NCBI RefSeq assembly: GCF_035594125.1
Contig: NC_087191.1
Coordinates: forward strand, 6,477,967 to 6,541,966
Reading direction: 5' to 3'
From: Scylla paramamosain
Lineage: Eukaryota; Arthropoda; Malacostraca; Decapoda; Portunidae
Length of the DNA: 64,000 nt
Below, in pieces: positions 1-10,900 of the stretch. Within the stretch, counting starts at the first letter, position 1. Each line of letters opens with the position of its first letter. The notes below the pieces were generated by a model. It did no database searches and was not told the DNA's origin. It was given only the letters and a program-made list of their open reading frames with translations. The position numbers were made by a program, and so were the translations under genes.

Positions 1-3
1 GTA

Positions 4-4
4 T

Positions 5-94
<90 letters not shown>
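4..94. repeat. (GA)n microsatellite
   Basis: About 90 bp of almost uninterrupted GA dinucleotide with one AAA interruption near base 32. It reaches almost to the window edge, so its true length is unknown. Bases 95-186 to its right are unique AT-rich sequence in which I see nothing. Confidence 0.97.
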
Positions 95-95
<1 letters not shown>

Positions 96-186
96 CAGCA
101 GACAGCAGCCTTAAATAGGTTGTTATACCTGAAATTTGGTAAATAGAAGTTCATTATATCAAGGGTTTATTGTACATATCAACTTA

Positions 187-1188
187 ATGTAATTAGTGGG
201 GTGCCACAGGGATCAGTATTAGGGCCATTGTTATTTCTAATGTATATCAATGACTTGGATAGTGGAATTAGTAGTGATGTTAGTAAATTTGCGGATGACA
301 CAAAGATAGGTAGATTAATTAGGTCAGAATCGGATGCCATCGCCTTGCAGGCAGACTTAGATAGAATGAATGAATGGACGGATAGATGGCAAATGCAATT
401 CAATATAAATAAATGCAAAGTGCTTAGTGTAGGTAGAGGAAACCCACACAATAGGTACACATTAGACAACCAAACTCTGGTAGGTACAGGGTACGAGAAG
501 GATTTAGAAGTTATAGTTAGCTCTGAACTCCGTCTAGGGAAACAATGCATAAAAGCCAGAAACAAGGCAAATAGGGTACTAGAATTAATTTTTAGGAGTG
601 TTAAAAGTAGAAGGCCGGGAGTAATATTAAAGTTATACTTGGCGCTGGTCAGACCTCATCTAGACTACGCGGTGCAGTTCTGGTCCCCACATTACAGGAA
701 AGATATAGGTCTATTAGAATCAGTACAGAGGAGAATGACTAAAAGGATACAGGGGATGAGGAGTATCCCTTATGAGACGAGGTTGAAGCTGTTAAATTTA
801 CATTCTTTAGAGAGACATAGGTTAAGAGGGGACCTGATAGAAGTCTTTAAGTGGTATAAGGGTTATAACAAGGGAGATGTAAGCAAAATTCTTAGGATCA
901 GCAACCAGGGTAGAACAAGAAATAACGGGTTCAAGCTTGAAAAATTTAGATTTAGGAAGGAGATAGGAAAAAATTGGTTCTCAAATAGAGTGGTAGATGA
1001 ATGGAACGGACTCAGTAATCATGTAGTTAGTGCTAGGACACTAGAGAGCTTTAAGAGAAGATTAGACAAGTTTATGGATGGCGATAGCAGATGGAAATAG
1101 GTAGGTGTGTTTCATACAGGGACTGCCACGTGTAAGCCTGGTCGCTTCTTGCAGCTTCCCTTATTTCTTATGTTCTTATGTTCTTATT
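187..1188 (+). mobile_element. CR1/L2-like non-LTR retrotransposon, 5'-truncated copy 1
   Basis: Homology to the retrotransposon begins abruptly inside the reverse transcriptase at the codons for VISGVPQGSVLGP (from 189), so only the 3' part was copied. This is the usual outcome of incomplete target-primed reverse transcription. After the stop at 1098-1100 come about 60 bp of 3' UTR and then a short 8-bp tail repeat, TTCTTATG, about three times (1,165-1,188). A microsatellite-like 3' end instead of poly(A) is typical of CR1-type elements. The same tail ends the second copy at 20,847-20,874, confirming one family. No clear target-site duplication is visible. The CR1/L2 clade name is by resemblance only. 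Confidence 0.85.
201..1100 (+). CDS. Partial ORF2: reverse transcriptase palm/thumb and C-terminal region (CR1-like)
   Basis: An open frame of about 300 codons without internal stops. The true reading frame enters at 189, and no genuine start codon exists because the element is 5'-truncated (position 201 is a GTG). It begins with the RT motif GVPQGSVLGP. It carries the catalytic FADD box, a variant of YxDD, at 288-299 (residues 30-33). The thumb and C-terminal region follows, including ALVRPHLDYAVQFWSPHYRK and a basic RMTKRIQGMRSIPYE segment common to this family. The endonuclease, the N-terminal RT blocks and ORF1 are missing, so it cannot encode an active element. The intact frame over 900 bp suggests a fairly young insertion. 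The 128-codon antisense frame over its first part is a shadow. Confidence 0.85.
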   Translation: MPQGSVLGPLLFLMYINDLDSGISSDVSKFADDTKIGRLIRSESDAIALQADLDRMNEWTDRWQMQFNINKCKVLSVGRGNPHNRYTLDNQTLVGTGYEKDLEVIVSSELRLGKQCIKARNKANRVLELIFRSVKSRRPGVILKLYLALVRPHLDYAVQFWSPHYRKDIGLLESVQRRMTKRIQGMRSIPYETRLKLLNLHSLERHRLRGDLIEVFKWYKGYNKGDVSKILRISNQGRTRNNGFKLEKFRFRKEIGKNWFSNRVVDEWNGLSNHVVSARTLESFKRRLDKFMDGDSRWK

Positions 1189-2059
1189 CCCCTTTTATTT
1201 TATAGTGCACTGTATTTTTTAATTAAAATATCATGTACTATACATATAATAACTGTTTTTTATTGTCTTAAAGTGAATTGCTTAGTAAATGTGAGATACA
1301 TAGTTTAAGGTTTAAACTATAAATATAAGTAGTTCTGATCCTTATAAGGATGGTTTCCCATATTCACAGATTTTAACTATTTGCAGGAGGCTCTGGAATG
1401 TAACTCCCACAGATTGCAGGGAAACACTGCATATCTTCCCTCCCACAACAGCGATGCACTTAATGAATTGGGCCAAGATAATTAGTGAAAGCTTTCTGTG
1501 TTAAAGAGATGCAGCTAGTGAGCCAATATATATACTGATCGTTCAGTTAATCCTTTATGTCATAAAACTTCTCTGAAAAAATCTAGTGAATAATTTTTCC
1601 CTTAATCACTGCACTGTCCTTGATCTAAATTACATATTAAAACTACACATGATAGTGTAATGATCAGTATGCTTGGCTCACAAACCACATATATATATAT
1701 GCTTGGCTTTGTCTCCAAACTCTCCCCCATAGAGAGATTGTATTAACCTGCAGAAATAAAGCTATCATTCATGGAAACTGGTTTGTTTGCCAAACAAACA
1801 TTACATTGCTGAATATTCTGTAGCACCAAATGCTTTGTCAGGAATTGTGGCAATGATATTTCAATCCTTGTCTTTGCATCCTACAATTTGTATGCTGAAC
1901 ATAAACCTTATCAACAAGTTTCTTGAGCTTCATATACTTTTATATATATTACACAAAGTTCATGACAACTGAAAAAAAACTATGCAAATAATGCAATGTA
2001 GCAGTAGCATCAAGGTAACACCAGTCTGCTACTAGTACTGCTGCCATCCACCTTCTGAC
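1189..2059. other. AT-rich non-coding stretch
   Basis: No convincing coding frame. It contains a short (TA) run near 1,689-1,700 and a small dyad around 1,301-1,319. If the minus-strand exons at 2,060-2,978 are real, this is where their 3' end should lie. A minus-strand acceptor (T-run then CAG, 1,969-1,980) leads to Leu-Ser-stop, with the stop codon at 1,960-1,962, in the phase those exons require. No minus-strand AATAAA was found close downstream, so this terminal exon is only a suggestion. Confidence 0.4.
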
Positions 2060-2191
2060 CTGCTCAGATGAAGCAGAAGTGTTGTCCTCTTCAAAAGAAT
2101 CCTCAGCCACCACACCAGACCGCTCATTGCTGCGGTAGTGTTGGGAGTAGAAGTTGGGGTAGTGGAGAGGAGGAATGACACTGCCCTCACT
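2060..2191 (-). CDS. Candidate exon (phase 0-0, 132 bp), unknown protein
   Basis: On the minus strand, a 44-codon open segment begins SEGSVIPPLHYPNFYSQHYR and ends in an acidic, Ser-rich stretch (EDSFEEDNTSASSEQ). It is bounded by an acceptor (TTCAACACAG, just above 2,191) and a donor (CAG|GTCAGA, at 2,054-2,059). Its base composition is visibly more balanced than the AT-rich flanks. Both ends are in phase 0, matching the candidate exons at 2,709-2,753 and 2,806-2,978. I do not recognise the protein. Splice sites and phase are seen directly; calling it an exon is inference. It could belong to a gene truncated by the satellite array that begins at 4,697, or be a pseudogene remnant. Confidence 0.4.
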
Positions 2192-2708
2192 CTGTGTTGA
2201 AAATATATGCTGCCATAAGATGGAGAAAATACTGAATCTGATACTGACAGAAATAAAGAACAAAATTGTTTACAAAAATTTTATCATAATTGTTTATAAT
2301 ATCAAGCAAATCTACAGAACATAGGACAACTCTACAACAAGCAGGCTCCAGGCTCCAGGCTGGCAAGCTTGAATAGTCTACACATCATATAAACTTTTGA
2401 CTGAATAAAGATTCAAATGGATCCATGCTATTTTACAGGATTTAAGCTTCTAACAATGATACAAGTTCCCCATGAAAGGAACAACAAACTAAAGTCAAGT
2501 ATGCGATCTCCTTCACTTTGTGTGCCTTCTTGTTGCAGTAAAATAATGCTCAACTTCATTTATCCAATTTTCATGGTCTAAACAAAACCTTTCTTATCAA
2601 AGATAATATAAGTTGTGGGATTTAGTTCACAATCAAATCAACATTTCTCTATTTTACCTACATCTGACATCTCTATTCATATGAATTTTTCTACAGCTAC
2701 CCACCCAC

Positions 2709-2753
2709 CAAGAGAAGAGTGCTGTGGAGATCTCCATCACCCACAATAAGTCC
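2709..2753 (-). CDS. Candidate 45-bp microexon
   Basis: On the minus strand, fifteen codons (GLIVGDGDLHSTLLL) lie between an acceptor ending in ATTTCAG and a donor GTGGGT (2,703-2,708). It is phase 0 at both ends and sits between two other candidate exons whose facing ends are also phase 0. Including or skipping it keeps the frame open, so it could be an alternatively used microexon. It is short enough that chance is a real alternative, and it is the weakest of the three. Confidence 0.25.
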
Positions 2754-2805
2754 CTGAAATGCCTAAATAAACTTGGGATTCATGTCAAATAAAAACAAAA
2801 CTCAC

Positions 2806-2978
2806 TGGGACATAGTACACATTTGCAAGAGTCCAAGGCAAGACTATCCCACCATCTGTGTACCATGGAATGCTCCCAACAACTGGAGTTACCCACAACT
2901 GAGCTGCACTTGGTGCCAATAACCACTCATTCTCAGATACCCAACTCCTAAGCAAATCAATGCTGCATCTGATTACCA
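2806..2978 (-). CDS. Candidate exon (173 bp), unknown Trp-rich protein segment
   Basis: On the minus strand, an open segment encodes SWVSENEWLLAPSAAQLWVT and, further on, GSIPWYTDGGIVLPWTLANV. It is rich in Trp, Pro and Gly and looks like a folded domain or a membrane-associated loop rather than low-complexity sequence. The donor is the strong GTGAGT (2,800-2,805), directly after phase-0 codons for VP. The acceptor is CCTAG (2,979-2,983). An alternative AAG acceptor 11 bases upstream would also keep the frame open. I do not recognise the family. Any upstream exons would have to lie in 2,990-4,696 or beyond the satellite. Confidence 0.42.
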
Positions 2979-2983
2979 CTAGG

Positions 2984-3865
2984 ACAATACTTAGTAAAAA
3001 TTAACAAAGGTGGGGAGTTCCTCAGTCTATTACCATTACTGGGTAGGATACAGATGGAGAAATAGTACAAAAGACAGTTCAGTATTTGGTACAGTAGAGA
3101 ACACTAACCCTCACCTATAGAAAGAGATCAGCCATCAATACTTTCAAAGGAATAATTTCATCACTGTAATATGGTTCTTTTTCAGGTCCCTTCAATAAAC
3201 CTTGCATGTCACTAGGTCATGGACCATGCTTCTATGAAAAGGCACAGATCAATGCCTCTTATGAAAGAGCACAGAGTTGATCAGGAATGAAAAAAGAAAA
3301 ACTTAACTGACTTTGGAATCAAATATCTAAACTACATCTCTGTAAAAAAAGCTAGGGAGACTGAAAGAAATTTAATTGGAAAACATTCTATACAACATGG
3401 ACAACCAAGGTCATGTGACCTTCTTAACATAATTCCTCCTATCAAATCACAATCTAAAAGCTTAAACACCTGATACGTTGAGCCTCCTACACACATTATG
3501 AACAGATGGTTCCCAGCCTTTTTTAGGAGATTAGTACAATGCCATGTTAACCTTCACATTATCATCCAAACATCAATTTAAAAAGCTAAATACTTATCAA
3601 GTGAATTTACACATGCTTCAACACTCAAATGCAGAATCCTGCACACAAACTTGACATGCCTTTGACAACTTTTAACTTTTTTATTGTCATATAAGAGAAA
3701 TAATAAATCACCACCTCATTTCCTTCCCTCTCATGTTGCTTAGTGTTTTGAGGACATGCTGCCATACATACATAGCACAACACAAGTACAAAAATTAAGA
3801 GTGAAACATTGTGAAAACAAGGAATAAATATGTTTCATGTGACAGCATAGGAAGTGAAGCACAAG
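2984..3865. other. Non-coding stretch, no firm features
   Basis: AT-rich sequence without repeats of the satellite type. A minus-strand open patch (about 3,118-3,204, including KGPEKEPYYSDEIIPLKVLM) ends in TAG exactly at a donor-like AG|GTGAGG. It is therefore not accepted as an exon, though it could be a decayed one. Confidence 0.4.
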
Positions 3866-3990
3866 AAGTACAAGTGGCTAGGTGTACAGGCCACACACCT
3901 ACCTGGCTTGGTCTCAGGTTCAACACCCGGGCTTGGCGGGGCACGGTGGCCATGCCTGCTGCTAATGGCCTGGCCTGTACCTGGTTGATT
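3866..3990 (+). mobile_element. tRNA-derived SINE, head portion
   Basis: An RNA polymerase III-type split promoter is visible: an A-box-like TGGCTAGGTGTACAGG at 3,875-3,890 and a B box GGTTCAACACC (a perfect match to GGTTCRANNCC) at 3,917-3,927. The two start 42 bp apart, the normal spacing in a tRNA. The following GC-rich text (gcctgctgctaatggcctgg) resembles a SINE family I associate with decapods. The boundaries are estimates. The ORF across it is not a protein gene. Confidence 0.55.
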
Positions 3991-4575
3991 CGGGCTTCAT
4001 CGTCAGCCATCAAAAGCTTGTTGTTGATAATTCTGTGCCATCACCAGGAAATGGAACAGAAGGGAAGGGGAGGTGAAGAGAAAAAAGACAGTGGGTAAGG
4101 ATATAAGAACTTCTGAAAATATACAATAAAGGGAGAATGGAAAAAGGAAGATGAAAATGAAATTTAGGAGATTACAAAGAGGTTGGTGGGTTCCCCTTGT
4201 TACTAATACTGTACATACTGTATATGGATGAATAAAGCTACAAAATATCTTTTATCTTGCCTCCTTAAAAAAAAGTCAATACTGACCTTCATTAGTATCC
4301 TTAAAAATTTCATCAGATACAAAACAAAACTGCTGTTATAGTGACTTAAACACTCCATATCATGTCAGCCCCTGCAGGCTCCACACTGAATAAAAGGGTC
4401 ACACCTGTCAGTACAGCAGTCATGTGAACCTTTATGACTTGTCTCACAGTACTTGCACACAACCAAAATATATAAATGACCACATATTTTACACTTCCCT
4501 CAGCTTGTTAAGTGTGGTTCAACAGCTCCCACAACAAATGATCTGTCTCATTGTAGCAACAGCATGTCTTTATCA

Positions 4576-4579
<4 letters not shown>
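3991..4579. other. Non-coding stretch before the satellite edge
   Basis: Purine-rich then AT-rich single-copy sequence. I see no coding frame, RNA gene or satellite monomer in it. Confidence 0.4.

Positions 4580-4616
<37 letters not shown>
4580..4616. repeat. (CA)n microsatellite
   Basis: An uninterrupted run of about 18 CA units. It lies about 80 bp outside the satellite array edge. Confidence 0.97.
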
Positions 4617-4619
<3 letters not shown>

Positions 4620-4696
4620 CTCTAATTTTGTATATCATTTTATGTAAATTATATGCTAAATGACCAAAGAAAATATATGTCTGTAAATGATGCTAC

Positions 4697-5580
4697 AGTC
4701 TTTTTGAGCTCCTTATATACCAAAACACTAAAACACATGGAAAATACACTTTATGGTGAAACAGAATAACATTACCAAAAACATGTATTTTTAGTTTTTT
4801 TGATCATGTTACCAATAAAAACGCTTAAATGACATTACCAAAAAAATGTCTTTTAAGTGTTTTTGAGCGTGATATGCAACAAAGCACTAAAAAGCACAAA
4901 AATCACATAACTTGGGAATAAAACCAACTTTTACGAAGAACTTGCCTTTAAGTGTTTTTTTAAACTCCTTACATACCAAAACGCTAAAACGCATGTAAAA
5001 CACCCTTTATGGAGAAACAGAATAACTACCAAAAATATGTATTTTGAGTGTTTTTGATCATGTTACTTATAAAAACGCTTAAATACATGTAAAGAACCCT
5101 ATGTTTGTATAAGAAAAGGACATTAAGAAAATCGTGTATCATGAGTGTTTTTAAGTTCCTTAAGTACCAAAAAGCTAAAACACACAAATAACACTTTATA
5201 GAGAGAAAAAAAAATGTTATTCATCTCCATAGGTACCAAAATTCTGGAAAAATTCGGGGAAATTTTGTAAAAAAAAATCATTATAAAAAATATAATTTTA
5301 GCTTTTTTTCCGGAGTTATGTACCAAACCCTGAAATGCATGCAAAGCCACCTATATGGAGAAATTACTCGACTTTACCAGAAACCTGTCTTTTGAGTGTT
5401 TTTTTCAGCAATTTCAACAATATTACTGAAAACGTGTCTTTTCAGTGATTTACGTAGAAAAACGCTAAAACGGATGCAAACCAACCAATATGAAGAAATA
5501 GAATAACATTACCAAAAAGATGTATTTTGATGTGTTTTGAGCTTGTCACCTACAAAAAAATGCGAAAATGGATGAAACGT
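4697..5580 (+). repeat. Satellite HOR array, left edge block
   Basis: The satellite begins abruptly inside monomer m2 (AGTCTTTTTGAGCTCC) with no monomeric transition. The block contains an abnormal fused monomer: m3 joins m10 at AAAACGCTTAAATGACATTA (4,823-4,842). The same fusion recurs near 36,827 and 56,043. One HOR landmark (GGTACC...AAATTCTGG, without the GAGATGCC part) lies near 5,230. The block is cut inside m8 by the Jockey-like insertion; the corresponding uninterrupted sites are near 37,580 and 56,795. Confidence 0.9.
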
Positions 5581-7773
5581 TGGGCTCCTCCGATCACAAT
5601 CTCATATCTTTATCTTGCCCTATCACTCCAATCCCTCCTCAGGATCCCCCTAAGCGAAGGTGCCTCTGGCGTTTTGCCTCTGCTAGTTGGGGGGACCTGA
5701 GGAGGTATTTTGCTAATTTTCCTTGGAATGACTACTGCTTCCGTGTCAGAGACCCGTCTTTGTGTGCTGAGCGCATAACAGAGGTGATAGTGTCTGGCAT
5801 GGAGGCGTACATTCCTCACTCTTTTTCTCGTCCTAAACCTTCTAAACCTTGGTTTAACACAGCTTGTTCTCGTGCTATACATGATAGAGAGGTGGCCCAC
5901 AAAAGGTACTTAAGCCTTCCATCACCAGAATCTCGTGCACTTTATATTTCTGCCCGGAACCATGCCAAGTCTGTTCTCCAACTAGCCAAAAAGTCCTTCA
6001 TTAACAGAAAATGTCAAAACCTTTCAAGATCTAACTCCCCTCGTGATTTCTGGCATCTAGCCAAAAATATCTCCAATAACTTTGCTTCTTCTTCTTTCCC
6101 TCCTCTACTTCAACCAGATGGCACCACTGCTATCACATCTATTTCTAAAGCTGAACTCTTTGCTCAAACCTTTGCTAAAAACCCTACCTTGGATGATTCT
6201 GGGCTTGTTCCTCCCTCTCCTCCACCCTCTGACTACTTCATGCCACGTATTAAAATTTTTCGCAATGATGTTTTCCATGCCCTCGCTGGCCTAAACCCTC
6301 GGAAGGCTTATGGACCTGATGGGGTCCCTCCTATTGTTCTCCGAAACTGTGCCTCCGTGCTTGCACCTTGCCTAGTCAAACTCTTTCAGCTCTGTCTGTC
6401 AACATCTACCTTTCCTTCTTGCTGGAAGTTTGCCTACATTCAACCTGTTCCTAAAAAGGGTGACCGCTCTAATCCCTCAAACTACCGTCCTATTGCTTTA
6501 ATTTCCTGCTTATCTAAAGTTTTTGAATCTATCCTCAACAGGAAGATTCTTAAACATCTATCACTTCACAACCTTCTATCTGATCGCCAGTATGGGTTCC
6601 GTCAAGGCCGCTCTACTGGTGATCTTCTGGCTTTCCTTACTGAGTCTTGGTCATCCTCTTTTAGAGACTTTGGTGAAACTTTTGCTGTTGCCTTGGACAT
6701 ATCAAAAGCCTTTGATAGAGTCTGGCACAAAGCTTTGATTTCCAAACTACTCTCCTACGGTTTCTATCCTTCTCTCTGTAACTTCATCTCAAGTTTCCTT
6801 TCTGACCGTTCTATTGCTGCTGTGGTAGACGGTCACTGTTCTTCTCCTAAATCTATTAACAGTGGTGTTCCTCAGGGTTCTGTCCTGTCACCCAATCTCT
6901 TCTTATTATTCATTAATGATCTTCTAAACCAAACTTCTTGTCCTATCCACTCCTACGCTGATGATACCACCCTGCACTTTTCCACGTCTTTTCATAGACG
7001 TCCAACCCTTCAGGAGGTAAACATATCACGCAGGGAAGCCATAGAACGCCTAACTTCTGATCTTTCTTAAATTTCTGATTGGGGCAGAGCAAACTTGGTA
7101 TTGTTCAATGCCTCAAAAACTCAATTCCTCCATCTATCAACTCGACACAACCTTCCAGACAACTATCCCCTCTTCTTCAATGACACTCAACTGTCCCCCT
7201 CTTCTACACTGAACATCCTTGGTCTGTCCTTTACTTATAATCTGAACTGGAAACTTCACATCTCATCTCTAGCTAAAACAGCTTCTATGAAGTTAGGTGT
7301 TCTGAGACGTCTTCGCCAGTTTTTCTCACCCCCCCCAGCTGCTAACCCTGTACAAGGGCCTTATCCGTCTATGTATGGAGTATGCTTCACATGTCTGGGG
7401 GGGTTCCACTCATACTGCTCTTCTAGACAGGGTGGAATCAAAAGCTTTTCGTCTCATCAACTCCTCTCCTCTAACTGACTGTCTTCAGCCCCTCTCTCAC
7501 CGCCGCAATGTTGCATATCTAGCTGTCTTCTACCGCTATTTTCATGCCAACTGCTCTTCTGATCTTGCTAACTGCATGCCTCCCCTCCTTCCGCGGCCTC
7601 GCTGCACAAGACTTTCTTCTTTCTCTCACCCCTATTCTGTCCACCTCTCTAACGCAAGAGTTAACCAGTATTCTCAATCATTCATCCCTTTCTCTGGTAA
7701 ACTCTGGAACTCCCTGCCTGCTTCTGTATTTCCACCTTCCTATGACTTGAATTCCTACAAGAGGGAGGTTTAA
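5568..7773 (+). pseudogene. Broken ORF2 (endonuclease end, reverse transcriptase, C-terminus) fused to a satellite ATG
   Basis: The ATG at 5,568 and its first four codons (MDET) come from satellite; element-derived codons start at residue 5. Visible in order: the endonuclease SDH motif (residues 8-10); YGPDGVPP (from residue 248); PVPKKGDRSNPSNYRPIALI (from 293); the palm motif ALDISKAFDRVW (first catalytic Asp near 377); GVPQGSVL (from 433); catalytic YADD (463-466). An in-frame TAA at 7,068-7,070 breaks the frame, which then continues in phase. A frameshift in the C-run at 7,329-7,337 moves the C-terminal part (from about 7,375) to the next frame, ending at 7,771-7,773. That tail includes MEYASHVWGG and FSGKLWNSLP. 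With the endonuclease lost, one nonsense and one frameshift, it cannot mobilise itself. Confidence 0.88.
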
Positions 7774-7904
7774 AGACACTTATCCACCAATTCTTGACCA
7801 CTGCTTTGACCCTTTTATGGGACTGGCATTTCAGTGGGCATTTTTTTTTATTAGATTTTTGTTGCCCTTGGCCAGTATCCTTCCTACATAAAAAAAAAAA
7901 AAAA
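5580..7904 (+). mobile_element. Jockey/BS-like non-LTR retrotransposon, 5'-truncated, inserted in satellite
   Basis: It begins at the end of the endonuclease domain (GSSDHN) and ends in a poly(A) tail at 7,890-7,904. The 3' UTR before it includes GTTGCCCTTGGCCAGTATCC. Both flanks are satellite monomer m8. Comparison with the uninterrupted copies near 37,580 and 56,795 shows the left flank ending at GATGAAACG(T) and the right flank resuming at (AT)ATTAGGAAAG. About 5-7 bp of target (the ACTCT region) is missing, and no target-site duplication is seen. Codon usage and GC content stand out from the satellite. The Jockey/BS name is by resemblance to crustacean elements often annotated as 'transposon BS'. 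Confidence 0.88.
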
Positions 7905-10900
7905 TATTAGGAAAGAAAAGGACATTACGAGAAACGTGTATAATGAGTGTTTAATAGTTTCACAAGAACCACAAAGCAAAAAACTCAAAAACTCGTGTAC
8001 ATAAAGAAGTTTCTTACATACCAAAATGCTGAATCTCATGAATAACACTTTTAATTAAGAAACAGAACAATCTTACTAAATGCCTGTATTTTGAGTGTTT
8101 TTCACATTCTTAGTTACCAAAACCCCAAATTCCATGCGAAACTAGCTTTATGTGGGAAAAAAATAATATTACCAGAAAATGTCTTTCGAGTGTTTTTGAG
8201 CGTGTTAGGCAATAAACCACTAAAAAGCAGGGCAATCACATTATATGGGAATAAAACCAACTTTTACCAAGAACTTGCCTTTAGGTGTTTTTGAGCTCAT
8301 TACATACCAAAACGCTAAAACGCATGCAAAACACTTTTTATGGAGAAAAAGAATAACATTACCAAAAATATGTATTTTGAGTGTTTTTGATCATGTTATC
8401 TATAAAAACGCTTAAATACATGCAAAGAACCTTATGTTTGGGAAACGAAAGGACATTACGAGAAATATGTATTATGAGTGTTTTTTTAGTTCCTTAAGTA
8501 CCAAAAAGCTTAAACCCATAAATAACACTCATTATTTAGAAAAATAAATAAATAAAAAAAAAAATAGGATTTTTTTTTTTTTTGTTATTCATCTTCAAAG
8601 GAACCGAGATGCCAAAATTCTGGGAAAATTCCGGGCTATTATATGATAAAAGAAAATTATCAAAAAAGTTAATTTTAGCTTTATTTTCGGACTGTTATAT
8701 ACCAAACCCTAAAGTGCATGCAAAGCCTCCTATATGAGGAAATTAAACGACCTTAAAAGAAATCGGTCTTTTGAGTGTTTTTCAGAATGTTAGGCACCAA
8801 AACGATAAATAAATAAGGAACTCACTCTATATGGGAATCCAAACAAAACTACTGAAAACGTGTCTTCTCAGTGTTTTACGTAGAAAAACGCTAAAACGGA
8901 TGCAAACCAACCAATAAAAAAAAAAAAAAAATAGAAAAACATTACCAAAAAGGTATATTTTGAGTGTTTTTGAGCTTGTTACCTACAAAAAACGCGAAAA
9001 TTGATGCAAAGCACTCTATATTAGGAAATAAAAGGACATTGCAAGAAAAATGTATAATGAGTGTTTTATAGTTCAAAAGAACCAAAAGGCAAAAAAACGC
9101 AAAAACTTGTGGATATCGAGAAGTTTCCTAGATACCAAAATGCTGAAACTCTTGAATAACATTCCTAATTGAGAAACAGAACAACCTTACTAAATGCGTG
9201 TATTTTGAGAGCTTTTCACATTCTTAGTTACCAAAACCTGAAATTGCATGCAAAACCAGCTTTATGTGAGAAAAAAATGACATTACCAGAAAAAAGTCTT
9301 TTGAGTGTTTTTGAGCCTGATAGGCAATAAAGCACTAAAAAGAAGGGCAATCACATTACATTTGAATTAAACCAATTTTTAATAAGAACTTGCCTTTAAG
9401 TCTTTTTGAGCTCCTTATATACCAAAACACTAAAACGCATGCAAAATACACTTTATGGTGAAACAGAATAAAATTACCAAAAACATGTATTTTGAGTATT
9501 TTTGATCATGTTATCTATAAAAACGCTTAAATACATGCAAAGAACCTTATGTTTGGGAAACAAAAGGACATTACGAGAAACGTATATTATAAGTGTTTTT
9601 AAGTTTAAGTACCAAAAACCTAAAACCCACTCTTTATTTAGAAAAATAAATAAATAAATAAAAAAAAAAAAAATAGGATTTTTTTATTTTTTGTTATTCA
9701 TCTTCATAGGTACCGAAATGCGAAAATTCTGGGAAAATTCAAGGCAATTATATGATAAGAGAATATTATCAAAAAAGTTGATTTTAGCTGTTTTTTTTTT
9801 CGGACTGTTATGTACCAAACCCTAAACTGCATGCAAAAGCCTCCTATATAAGGAAATTTAACGACCTTACCAGAAATCTGTCTTTTGAGTGTTTTTCAGC
9901 ATGTAAAGCACCAAAATGATAAATAATAAGGAACTCACTTTATATGGGAATCCAAAACAAAATTACTGAAAACGTGTGTTCCCAGTGTTTTATGTAGAAA
10001 AACGCTAAAATGGATGCAAACCAACCAATATCAAGAAATAGAAAAAAACATTACCAAAAAGGTTCATTTTGAGTGTCAAAAAAAAAAAACGTTTATTTAC
10101 CAAACTTTACCAAAAAGGTTTATTTTCAGTGTCAAAAAAAAAAAAACGCTAAAATTGATACAAAGCACTCTATACTGGGAAACAAAGGGACATTGCTAGA
10201 AAAGTGTATAATGAGTGTGTTATAGTTCAAAAGAACAACAAGGCAAAAAACGCAAAAACTCGTGTATATGGAGAAGTTTCCTAGATACCAAAATGCTGAA
10301 ACTCATGAATAACACTCTTAATTGAGAAGCAGAACAACCTTACCAAATTCGTGTATTTTGAGTGTTTTTCATATTTTTAGTTACCAAAAACCCAAATTTC
10401 ATGCAAAACCAGATTTATGTGGGAAAACATGACATTTCCAGAAAAATGTCTTTTGAGCGTTTTTGAGCGTGATAGGCAATAAAGAACTAAAAAGTAGGGC
10501 AATCACTTTTCATTGGAATAAAACCAATTTTTACCAAGAACTTGCCTTTTAAATGTTTTTGAGCTCCTTATATACCCAACCGCTAAAACGCATGCAAAAC
10601 AAACTTTATGGAGAAACAGAATAACATTACCAAAAACAAGTAATTTGGGTGATTTTTATCATGTTATCTATAAAAACGCTTAATACATGCAAAGAACACT
10701 ATGTTTGGGAAACAAAAGGACATTACAAGAAACGTGTATTATGAGTGTTTTTTTTAAGTTCCTTAAGTATCAAAAAGCTAAAACCCACAAATAACACTCT
10801 TTATTTAGAAAATAAAAACAAAAAATAGGAATTTTTTTTTCATCTTCATAGGTACCGAGATGCCAAAATTCTGGGAAAATTCAGGAAAATTATATGAACA

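Larger units (their letters stand above)
4697..10440 (+). repeat. Triplicated block B, copy 1
   Basis: Defined by the m3/m10 fusion (4,823) and the variant CAGAATGTTAGGCACC plus AATAAATAAGG (8,783). Partners are about 36,827-39,060 and 56,043-59,280. This copy contains the Jockey-like insertion, which the other two lack, so the insertion came after block triplication or into one copy. Similarity to copy 2 continues to about 11,690. Confidence 0.8.

Noticed and set aside
179..565. 128-codon minus-strand frame over the first CR1-like element
   Set aside because: It is the antisense shadow of the reverse transcriptase fragment.
3118..3204. Minus-strand open patch that could be a fourth exon (KGPEKEPYYSDEIIPLKVLM)
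   Set aside because: The frame runs into TAG exactly at the donor-like AG|GTGAGG, and the other frames contain TGA, so it cannot join the next candidate exon without a change.
3795..4098. Overlapping open frames of 72 and 95 codons
   Set aside because: They lie across the tRNA-derived SINE head and its purine-rich 3' flank; no protein family is recognisable.
5610..5900. 96-codon minus-strand frame and several plus-strand overlapping frames within the Jockey-like element
   Set aside because: They are shadows of the reverse transcriptase frame.
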